Positions 1-6,212 of a DNA stretch of 6,883 bases are shown here, piece after piece. Position 1 is the first letter of the stretch. Every line of letters begins with the position of its first letter. The DNA lies in assembly GCA_934500855.1 (NCBI GenBank), contig CAKSUH010000085.1, positions 1 through 6,883 on the forward strand. The letters are read 5' to 3'. Below the pieces are notes generated by a model. It searched no databases. It had not been told where the DNA came from and saw nothing but the letters and a program-made list of their open reading frames with translations. Position numbers and translations under genes: made by a program. Source of the DNA: an uncultured Eubacteriales bacterium. Lineage in GTDB: Bacteria; Bacillota; Clostridia; Oscillospirales; CAG-272.

Positions 1-5
1 AGGTT

Positions 6-37
6 CTTAGGAAACTTCTTTCAAGAAGTTTCCTAAG
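6..37. repeat. Perfect 15-bp inverted repeat (long hairpin) downstream of the operon
   Basis: Bases 6-20 are the exact reverse complement of 23-37, separated by only two bases. The RNA would therefore form a long, mostly A/U stem with a tight loop of about four bases. It sits 41 bases past the last stop codon, in the direction of transcription. No U-tract follows the stem on either strand (AACCT on the minus strand, CAGGG on the plus strand), so it is not a canonical intrinsic terminator. It could protect the 3' end of the mRNA, act as a weak bidirectional terminator, or be a copy of a dispersed palindromic repeat. From memory, similar AGGAAACTT...AAGTTTCCT hairpins are frequent between genes in gut clostridia, but I could not check this. 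Confidence 0.8.
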
Positions 38-42
38 CAGGG

Positions 43-61
43 CTTGGGACAGAGTCCCAAG
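43..61. repeat. 8-bp inverted repeat with 3-base loop (short GC-richer hairpin)
   Basis: CTTGGGAC at 43-50 pairs perfectly with GTCCCAAG at 54-61 around the loop AGA. In the transcript this is the first hairpin met after the last stop codon, and the longer 6-37 hairpin follows five bases later. No run of U follows it. The pair may act together as an RNA 3'-end structure or as parts of one mobile or dispersed intergenic repeat. The CAGAG core flanked by GGG/CCC resembles hairpins I associate with intergenic repeats in clostridial genomes; that is recollection, not a search result. Confidence 0.7.
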
Positions 62-81
62 GTCTTAGGTCTTAGGTCTTA
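61..81. repeat. Triple tandem heptamer GGTCTTA
   Basis: Three perfect, adjacent copies of GGTCTTA occupy 61-67, 68-74 and 75-81. On the coding strand they read TAAGACC three times. The first TAA met by the ribosome (81-79) is the stop codon of the 931-residue gene. Because the unit is seven bases long, the next two TAA triplets fall in the other two frames, so all three frames are closed within 17 bases. Replication slippage is the simplest origin. The first base of the array (61) is also the outer base of the 43-61 hairpin, so repeat and hairpin abut. Confidence 0.85.
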
Positions 82-2874
82 ATTCGACTTCGGGATCAGT
101 TTGCCGTTTACAAAATCCTCGGCGTACTGCGCAAGGTATTTCACCTCATCGGCAAGAACATAGAATCCCTTGGTGATGGAGGTCGGATCCGGTGTAGCGT
201 TTTCATCCTTCAGAACCTCAACGGTCAAAAGCGCTTTGCCTTCGGTGTAACGGTACATCCGAATCACAAGACTCTGCTTGTTGTTTGCGGAGTAGTTGTC
301 GCGATTCAGAACCGACGCCAGGTCCTCCACATGAACCGTAATCTCCATCGTCGGGTCGTGATGCGCCACATAGTCTTTCAACGGCTCGCCCAACTGCTTC
401 TCGCTCACATCTCCCTCAATCGAGAACCAGAGCAATTTGGAGTAGAACCTGCGGAAGTTGTCGAGCGCCGAATAGGTGTTTGTCTCGGTCTTTCCCGTGT
501 CGGTTACAACGGTTTCCTCAAGCCTGTAGTCCATCCGCGTGCCGTTGCAGATAACCTGCAAGCTCTGCGAACCGGCGCTGACCGCTGTTTCCGTCCCATA
601 ATCGTCACGGTAGAAAATGTTTGAGGTCTGCGATTTGTTCTTGTTGGGAAAAGACTCGACCTGTGTTTTGGAAAGATCAATCCGGCGGACGCTGTAGGTC
701 TTTCCTGTTTTTGTAATCGTATACTTCGTCCCGTCCTCGCTCAGCGTGCCTTTTTCCAGATCAATCAGCGTTCCGGTCCGGATATAGGTACAGTATCCCG
801 TCATCGTTCCGCTGTTGTCATATTCAACGCGAACGGTTGAAGAGGCAAGCGTATAGGACTTTTTCGTTTTCGGGTCCGTGTACCTGTAGCTTCCGTTGCT
901 CAACTGGACCAACTCGCCCGTCAAAAGGCTCATCCGTGTGCGGTTCGGCAGATCGGATCCTTCGTCCTTGTCATAGTACGCATAGGACAGCGCGTTGTCC
1001 ATCACCATGTCATACGATTTGTCGCCGTATTTGATGGTCATGCGTTTCAGATGCGCGATGTTCTGCTGGAAGAAGTACTTGTTGTACCAATGGCTGTCCG
1101 ACCACTCTAAGAATGCCAGTTGGGAATGGTCAATCTCAACAATCATGTTGTACATTGCCGAATATGCGTAATAAACGGATTCCCCGTTCGCATTTTTCTG
1201 TTTTTGGCTGACGAAAACCCAGTTGTCAGCCCAATCCTTTTCCTCCGAGCCGCCCGAGGCAACCTGCGGGTCATACTTGAAACGCAACAGATAAACATCC
1301 TTGTCAAGCTTATAGGTTGCCAGATCCTCATCTTTGGGATTGAGCACCTTACAGCCGAGATATTTCATCTGGTAGAGGCTGCCGAGGACCGACGAAACGC
1401 TGTCATTGTCCAGCACAAAGCCGTCCTCTCTGCTTGCGCCATTCGCGTTGGTCCAGTAAGGCGAAGAGGAATAGAGCGAATCCTGCCGCTTGGCAAGATC
1501 AACATAGTCAAAGGAAATGATCTTTTTGATGTTATTCAGGATTTCTTCTTTGTTGTCCTTGTCGATCTTGCTCATGTCGGCAACCGTCCCGAAGAAGAAA
1601 TCGTAGACCATCACATAGGTGCTGACAGTCATCGGATAAACCAGCGCGGGTGTGACCAACGCCTCAACCGGCTGAAGAACAGTCTCCGCAATGGAGGAGC
1701 TGACGATATAAACCGCGTCGCGCCCGTCCAGCTGCACATAGTAGCCGCCGCCCGAGAGAATCGCGTCACCGACACGAACCGTATAAACCGTGTCGGTCGG
1801 GTCCATGTAACCCGGCTTGTCGCTCTGATCGCCGCGCGTTGCGCCCTGCACGATCGTGTAGACCGTCGGCGTGTAGGTCAGCGCGCCGTTTTCGTCATAG
1901 CGGTCCACCAGACCGTAAGCGTTCAGATCCACGCTCCCGTCCGCCTTGCGCGGGGTTTCGGGGTCCTTGAAGTCCAGCTTCTGCATGGTCAGCGAGTAAC
2001 CGCAGCTAACGCACAGGCTTGCGAACAGCGTGGGGTCATATGCCGCCAGAACCGGCTCAGCCTTCTCCCCCGTTCCTTTTTTGACATTGACGGTCGTTGT
2101 GTAGGCATTCTTGCCGTTGACCTTCTTGCCGTTCTCGACATTTTCGCGATAGAAGGTAAAGCTTCCGTATTGGTTCTTCACCTCAATGGAGTAGGTGTTG
2201 TCCTGCCCCACGCGCGGGAACATCATCACGCGGCGGTTCTTGACGGTTCCGCCGAGCGACTCGCCCGAATCGGAATCGTAGTCCACAATGGCGTAGGTTT
2301 CATACGAGCCTGTGGAGGTGTTGAGCAGGTATTGGTTTCCGCTCTTTTCGGCGACATAGACCTCATAGCGGATGTTGTCCGAATTGGAGGTGTAGCCGTT
2401 TTCGGTTGTCTCCATCAGCTTGCCGTCGCGGTCAAACAGCTTGTAGACCCCTTCGGACTTTTTAATGGTGTATCGGTCGGAGTGATGTACCCCTTCGGCG
2501 TCGGTGTATTCGTCGGTCAGATGGTAGATCAGGACAATCTGATTGGCAATCAGAATTGCCGCCGTCAGGAGCACGATCGCCGCGGCAAGCACCACCGCCG
2601 TGAGCTTCTGCTGCCACATGACCGTCTTTTTCCGCTCTTTTCCGCTGATCTTTTCCCATTTTGCGGTCAAGCGCAGGTCCTCGGTCCCCTCAATGAGGGT
2701 CCCCGCATCGACCTGTCGCCCGCCGAGGTACCAGCCGCCGAAGGTATACCCGCTCCGTGTCGGGTGCGGCAGGTCTCCCAGCGGAGTGCCTACCGTACCC
2801 TCGCGGCTGGCGATCGGTGCGGTTCCCCGCCCCGCGTCAAATATAATATTAACAACTGCTTCTTCGCTTCTCAT
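79..2874 (-). CDS. Membrane-anchored DUF4340-like protein with N-terminal InlB B-repeat
   Basis: This is the last gene of the operon, 931 residues. Residues about 7-74 match the InlB B-repeat (Listeria-Bacteroides repeat) pattern: FDAGRGT, LPHPTRSGYTFGGWY and a closing AKW. A basic stretch (KERKK, 79-83) and one hydrophobic helix (about 91-118) follow, then roughly 810 residues that should lie outside the membrane. The segment GGGYYVQLDGRDAVYIVSSS (375-394) and the late DNFRRFYSKLLWFSIEG (805-821) resemble DUF4340 proteins, which commonly follow gldF/gldG genes; that family call is tentative. A CVSC pair lies at 288-291. The ATG at 2874 is 28 bases after the upstream stop. Its ribosome site is poor: AAAGGA is 15 bases away, and only a weak CGGAA is well placed. 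An in-frame ATG at residue 86 would remove the B-repeat, but it also lacks a good site, and the repeat is plainly coding. The protein probably works as an extracytoplasmic partner of the exporter; its molecular function is unknown. Confidence 0.85.
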   Translation of the reverse strand: MRSEEAVVNIIFDAGRGTAPIASREGTVGTPLGDLPHPTRSGYTFGGWYLGGRQVDAGTLIEGTEDLRLTAKWEKISGKERKKTVMWQQKLTAVVLAAAIVLLTAAILIANQIVLIYHLTDEYTDAEGVHHSDRYTIKKSEGVYKLFDRDGKLMETTENGYTSNSDNIRYEVYVAEKSGNQYLLNTSTGSYETYAIVDYDSDSGESLGGTVKNRRVMMFPRVGQDNTYSIEVKNQYGSFTFYRENVENGKKVNGKNAYTTTVNVKKGTGEKAEPVLAAYDPTLFASLCVSCGYSLTMQKLDFKDPETPRKADGSVDLNAYGLVDRYDENGALTYTPTVYTIVQGATRGDQSDKPGYMDPTDTVYTVRVGDAILSGGGYYVQLDGRDAVYIVSSSIAETVLQPVEALVTPALVYPMTVSTYVMVYDFFFGTVADMSKIDKDNKEEILNNIKKIISFDYVDLAKRQDSLYSSSPYWTNANGASREDGFVLDNDSVSSVLGSLYQMKYLGCKVLNPKDEDLATYKLDKDVYLLRFKYDPQVASGGSEEKDWADNWVFVSQKQKNANGESVYYAYSAMYNMIVEIDHSQLAFLEWSDSHWYNKYFFQQNIAHLKRMTIKYGDKSYDMVMDNALSYAYYDKDEGSDLPNRTRMSLLTGELVQLSNGSYRYTDPKTKKSYTLASSTVRVEYDNSGTMTGYCTYIRTGTLIDLEKGTLSEDGTKYTITKTGKTYSVRRIDLSKTQVESFPNKNKSQTSNIFYRDDYGTETAVSAGSQSLQVICNGTRMDYRLEETVVTDTGKTETNTYSALDNFRRFYSKLLWFSIEGDVSEKQLGEPLKDYVAHHDPTMEITVHVEDLASVLNRDNYSANNKQSLVIRMYRYTEGKALLTVEVLKDENATPDPTSITKGFYVLADEVKYLAQYAEDFVNGKLIPKSN

Positions 2875-2903
2875 TCCTGTTCCGCGTTTTCCTTTCTTTG
2901 CAT
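2871..2903 (-). other. Possible 10-codon mini-ORF linking two genes
   Basis: The stop TGA of the second GldG-like gene (2905-2903) shares its last base arrangement with an ATG at 2903-2901, forming TGATG. That ATG opens a ten-codon frame (MQRKENAEQE) whose own TGA (2873-2871) overlaps the ATG of the next gene as ATGA. It contains the AAAGGA and CGGAA elements that could serve the downstream start. It may let terminating ribosomes restart twice and so couple the two genes, or it may be chance. There is no Shine-Dalgarno of its own. Confidence 0.2.
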
Positions 2904-4618
2904 CAGTGACGGAATTTCCGTCTGACCAGAACCACTGTTCCGAGCGTTGCCATCACAACCGCCGGCAGAACCGTCAGAACCGCCGTGCGCGCGACATTGC
3001 CCGCTTTTGTATAGTAAACCACGGCGTTTTCCGAAGAAGAGGACGAGGATTTTTCCTTCATTTCCGCGTCATACATCGGCTTGAAATTCAGTCCGACGGG
3101 AACGACCTCACGCCCGATGGCACGCAGAGTCTCCAGAAGCACATCCGTATTGCCGTAGGCATTGGAGCCGAGCAACTTGTTGCTTGCGAATTCAACCGAG
3201 CCGATTGCGCAGACATACGAGGAGTCGTTGACATTGGTATAGCCCTTGCCCTCGCCCACCGTGCGACTTTCGCGCGTCAGGGTCATCAGGCGGTAATTTC
3301 CGAGCGTGTCAATCGGATCATCGGTCGCCGTACCGTTCAGCAGTCCGTAGGCGCTTGACTCGGCATTTGAACGGAACACATCGTAGATCGCGCGGGAGTG
3401 ATTGTTGCGGTAGTAGGAACCGTAGGTAAACGCGCCCGTCTTTTTCTCGGTATCCGCCGGTTGCGGGATCACTTCATAGGACTTGGAATAGGAGATCGGC
3501 ATGGCGTTTCCGAACACAACCTTCGGAGAACCGCCGCGTTCCCGCATATTCTTCGTGATGCTACCCCCGATTGCCTCCTGCTCGTAGTCGGCAATCAGCG
3601 AAAGTCCGTTCGCATCCAGCGCGACCTTCGACCGCACCTGCCAGTTGCCGATCCAGTCCTCGTCCGCGTTTTTCTGCCGATTGAAGGAAATGCCCCACTG
3701 TTCAAGATACTCCTCCAGATTGGGGAGCAGAGGCGTGTCCGCATCGACAAAAACCATATAGGAATACGCCTTGTCGAGGAATGCGCCCAACTGCGTCAAC
3801 TCGGAGGTCTTGCCCTCGGGCAGATCCGCTTCGCCGAAGAAATCACGCTGCGGGTCAAAGGTCAGGAGCAGGCGGCAGTTTTCGGGAATCTCGTCCCGGG
3901 TCAGGTCCAGATACTGAATCTCATAGCCCGCATTCTCGATGACCTTCAGAAATTCGCTGTATTCGGCTCTGCCCGCTTCGGTTGCAAGTGCCTCGCCGTG
4001 GTTCACCGTAATTCCGCAGATCGGGGATTCCGCCCGCGTGACCGCAATGATCGACTGCGTGAACTTCTTCTCGGCGTTGTACGCCCAAGGTTCCTCGTCA
4101 CCCGAAGTGTCGGAGTTGTAGGTATAGTAGGTTTCCACCGTTGTAATGCGGAACTCGGAACCGCTTGCCACAATGATATTGGATTGGTAAATGGCGGAAT
4201 AGGAGTTGGTGCGGTAACGGTCCACCGACGACGGGTTGGTCCAGACATTCGTGGCGGAAACCCGGATGCTGCCCGGGAATTTCTTCTCCAGTGCCCGCGC
4301 GGTATAATAGATATACCGCATTTTTTCGTTGCCCTTGATCAGGTCGGGGTCGGCGCAGAAAATGATGTCGACCGCCACATCCTCTTCCCCGTTCTCCGCC
4401 CGCTTTTCGTTGACCTGACGGAAGGTTCCGTTCAGCATCTCCACGGTTTCGGAGGACAGCGTATACATTTTTTCGCTTGTCAGGTCAATCATCCACATTC
4501 CGAACTCCGAAAGGATTCCGAAGCCGACATTGAGGAGGATCACCGCAACGACCACAGCGGCGGTAATTGCAACCGCGGAAATACCGTGCCGCAATTTGCC
4601 GGAATTTATCTGTTTCAT
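2903..4618 (-). CDS. GldG-like ABC transporter auxiliary protein (second paralog)
   Basis: A 571-residue membrane protein of the GldG / ABC_transp_aux type. It has an N-terminal helix (about 13-36), a large presumably extracytoplasmic domain, and a C-terminal helix (about 544-565) ending in the basic tail RRKFRH. The family signature DLTSEKMYTLSSETVEML (45-62) directly follows the first helix. VDIIFC (83-88), PWAYNAEKKFTQSI (177-190), NHGE (206-209) and a YGNTD segment (488-492) are also shared with the neighbouring paralog. A charged, serine-rich linker with six consecutive serines (524-529) precedes the last helix. In Flavobacterium, GldG is needed with GldA and GldF for gliding; elsewhere such proteins accompany ABC-2 permeases of unknown substrate. 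The start is secure because GGGAGGG lies 8 bases upstream. The upstream gene ends 16 bases before it, so the two are co-transcribed. A gliding role here is not implied. Confidence 0.85.
   Translation of the reverse strand: MKQINSGKLRHGISAVAITAAVVVAVILLNVGFGILSEFGMWMIDLTSEKMYTLSSETVEMLNGTFRQVNEKRAENGEEDVAVDIIFCADPDLIKGNEKMRYIYYTARALEKKFPGSIRVSATNVWTNPSSVDRYRTNSYSAIYQSNIIVASGSEFRITTVETYYTYNSDTSGDEEPWAYNAEKKFTQSIIAVTRAESPICGITVNHGEALATEAGRAEYSEFLKVIENAGYEIQYLDLTRDEIPENCRLLLTFDPQRDFFGEADLPEGKTSELTQLGAFLDKAYSYMVFVDADTPLLPNLEEYLEQWGISFNRQKNADEDWIGNWQVRSKVALDANGLSLIADYEQEAIGGSITKNMRERGGSPKVVFGNAMPISYSKSYEVIPQPADTEKKTGAFTYGSYYRNNHSRAIYDVFRSNAESSAYGLLNGTATDDPIDTLGNYRLMTLTRESRTVGEGKGYTNVNDSSYVCAIGSVEFASNKLLGSNAYGNTDVLLETLRAIGREVVPVGLNFKPMYDAEMKEKSSSSSSENAVVYYTKAGNVARTAVLTVLPAVVMATLGTVVLVRRKFRH
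2908..2922. repeat. Short palindrome at the 3' end of the second GldG-like gene
   Basis: GACGGAA (2908-2914) and TTCCGTC (2916-2922) are perfect inverted arms around one base. In RNA this would be a five- to six-pair hairpin ending two bases before the stop/start junction TGATG. It is inside coding sequence (the RRKFRH tail), so it may be incidental. It could also influence ribosome traffic at the junction. Confidence 0.35.
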
Positions 4619-4626
4619 CTTTCAAT

Positions 4627-4633
4627 CCCTCCC
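4627..4633 (-). promoter_or_regulatory. Strong ribosome binding site for the second GldG-like gene
   Basis: The coding strand reads GGGAGGG, 8 bases before the ATG at 4618. This is near-ideal in sequence and spacing and is the best ribosome site in the window. It lies wholly inside the 16-base gap after the preceding gene, which fixes the start codon choice. Confidence 0.8.
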
Positions 4634-4634
4634 G

Positions 4635-6170
4635 TCAGGCACGGCGGCGCCGAACCAGAACCGTAATGCCGAGCGCCGTGCAGACAACCGCAGGGATCAG
4701 TGCAAGGACCAGCGTCCAGCGCCACATCTGCGCGGTTGTGATTGTGCTGATGCCCTTGGATTGGAACGGCTTGATGGTCAGCCCCTCGGGCGTGTTGGTC
4801 TTTCCGACCGTTGTAAACAGCCGCATCAGCGTATCGGTGTTGCCGTAAACCGCCGACTGCAGGAAATCCTCCGATGCAAAGTCCACCGAAGCACAAACGC
4901 CAACAAAAGAGCGTCCTCCGTCCGTGTTGGACTGCTCGGTCATCGTCATCAGAAGCGAGCTGTTCACATCCACGGGTTTTCCGTTCGCCCACGCAACCGC
5001 ACCGCTTCCGCTCCCGTACAGACCGTACAGTGTACGGTTGTCCTTTTTGTAACTGCCGTCCCCTTGGTTTACAAAACCGTTTGCCGCCCGCAGAGCCGTG
5101 GCATTCTTGAATACGGTCTTGCGGTTCAGCCCCGTCAGAACCTCGCTCGCGTGTCCTTCGGACGCCGCGTCACCGTAGATGGTATAGCCGTCCGAGGTCA
5201 GCGACTGCGACGCATTCTGCACCATATAGCGGAAGCGGTTTCCGTTCGTATCCTCGGAATAGAGCGTTTCCACACCCCACCCCTGCAAAAACGCCTCGAA
5301 ATTCGGAAGCGACGGCGTTCCGTCCTCAAGGAAGAGCAGGAAGGTATTCCACGAATCGCTCAGGAAATTGTTCAGAATATCGGTTTCCGAGGTTGCCGAA
5401 ACGCCGTCGGAAACGGTCAGGTCGGAGTTCGGGTTGTAACTGACAATCAGCCGACACCCCTCCGGAATCGGGTCCTTGTAAAGGTCGATGTACCGCAGGG
5501 AGTAACCCGCATCGTCAAGCAGGTAAAGCAACTCGTAATCGTAGAACACCTCGCCGTGATTTTTGGTCAGGCAGGCAATCGGCGCGTCGCCGTCGATGGC
5601 GTGCAGGATGCCCGCCGCCAGCTTTCGTTCGCCGTTGTACGCCCAGAGTTTGGAGGTGTTGCCGTTCTCAAACACGAAGAACTCACTGTGGTCATACACG
5701 CGGTAGTAATCCTCCCCCGCGATGATGACGCTTGTGGACTTCAGCGTGGTTTTCACATTCTCCGCCGTGGCAGGATTGAAGGTCGTGCTGTAATCCCGCA
5801 CGCTGTCGGGGTCCAGCCAGATGTTGTGGCACTCGATGGTAATGCGTTCGGGGAACCGCTCGCGCAATTGCGTTGCGGTCTTGTAAATATACGATACGGT
5901 GTCGCTTTCCGACACATTCTTCTCGGTGTCGCAGAAAATAATGCGCACAGCCCCGTTCTGTTTTCCGAGCGTTGCGTCCAGCAGACGGTAGCAGGTCTCG
6001 GTAACCCTATAATCCGCTTTTCCCGTCATCGGCGTGTACCACGAATAACGCTTGGCAAGCGTGCTGAAGAGCACATTCGTCAGCACCACCACAGCGATCA
6101 GCAAAACCGTCAGAAGCACGGTCATGCCGCCGTAGCGCGCGCGTCTGGAGCGGATGAATCGTTTCCTCAT
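4635..6170 (-). CDS. GldG-like ABC transporter auxiliary protein (first paralog)
   Basis: A 511-residue protein with the same architecture as its downstream neighbour: a basic N-terminus (MRKRFIRSRRAR), a helix at about 14-37, a large outside domain and a C-terminal helix at about 483-506 followed by RRRRA. Motifs shared with the paralog run in the same order: VRIIFC (75-80), a YIYKTA...RFP stretch (94-106), LWAYNGERKL (175-184), NHGE (204-207), AGYSLRYIDL (221-230), TPSLPNFEAFLQGWG (285-299), SVDFAS (428-433) and YGNTD (442-446). The DLT-YTLS signature after the first helix is degraded here to a WYTP...YRVTE form, so this copy has diverged more at the membrane-proximal end. Its start is supported by AAAGGA 10 bases upstream, and it follows the permease gene by 42 bases. 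It probably forms the exporter's extracytoplasmic part with the other GldG-like protein. I assign the family by motifs, with no gene symbol because orthology to gldG of gliding bacteria is not established. Confidence 0.82.
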   Translation of the reverse strand: MRKRFIRSRRARYGGMTVLLTVLLIAVVVLTNVLFSTLAKRYSWYTPMTGKADYRVTETCYRLLDATLGKQNGAVRIIFCDTEKNVSESDTVSYIYKTATQLRERFPERITIECHNIWLDPDSVRDYSTTFNPATAENVKTTLKSTSVIIAGEDYYRVYDHSEFFVFENGNTSKLWAYNGERKLAAGILHAIDGDAPIACLTKNHGEVFYDYELLYLLDDAGYSLRYIDLYKDPIPEGCRLIVSYNPNSDLTVSDGVSATSETDILNNFLSDSWNTFLLFLEDGTPSLPNFEAFLQGWGVETLYSEDTNGNRFRYMVQNASQSLTSDGYTIYGDAASEGHASEVLTGLNRKTVFKNATALRAANGFVNQGDGSYKKDNRTLYGLYGSGSGAVAWANGKPVDVNSSLLMTMTEQSNTDGGRSFVGVCASVDFASEDFLQSAVYGNTDTLMRLFTTVGKTNTPEGLTIKPFQSKGISTITTAQMWRWTLVLALIPAVVCTALGITVLVRRRRA

Positions 6171-6180
6171 ATAAGAAAAT

Positions 6181-6186
6181 TCCTTT
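6181..6186 (-). promoter_or_regulatory. Ribosome binding site for the first GldG-like gene
   Basis: The coding strand reads AAAGGA within GGAAAGGAA, 10 bases before the ATG at 6170. The spacing is slightly long but functional. No promoter-like pair was found in the 42-base gap, so the gene should be read from the same transcript as the permease. Confidence 0.65.
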
Positions 6187-6212
6187 CCGTATGTATTCCG
6201 ATCGGGTCAGAC

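Noticed and set aside
1..61. Canonical rho-independent terminator
   Set aside because: Both hairpins lack a following U-tract on either strand, so only a non-canonical or 3'-end protecting role can be proposed.
2836..2855. TATAAT at 2842-2847 as a promoter -10 element
   Set aside because: It is an A/T-rich patch within the first codons of the DUF4340-like gene. No -35-like hexamer lies at proper distance on either strand. Low GC near a start codon is more simply explained by easier ribosome access.
1120..2925. A 601-codon open frame on the plus strand, opposite the DUF4340-like gene
   Set aside because: Its product is rich in Arg, His, Val and Ile with no recognisable domain. It is the complement-frame shadow of a real gene that shows a B-repeat, a membrane helix and family motifs. 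No ribosome site or promoter was seen.
3398..4666. A 422-codon open frame on the plus strand, opposite the second GldG-like gene
   Set aside because: Again an Arg/His/Val-rich shadow. The minus-strand frame has a strong ribosome site, GldG motifs and two membrane helices.
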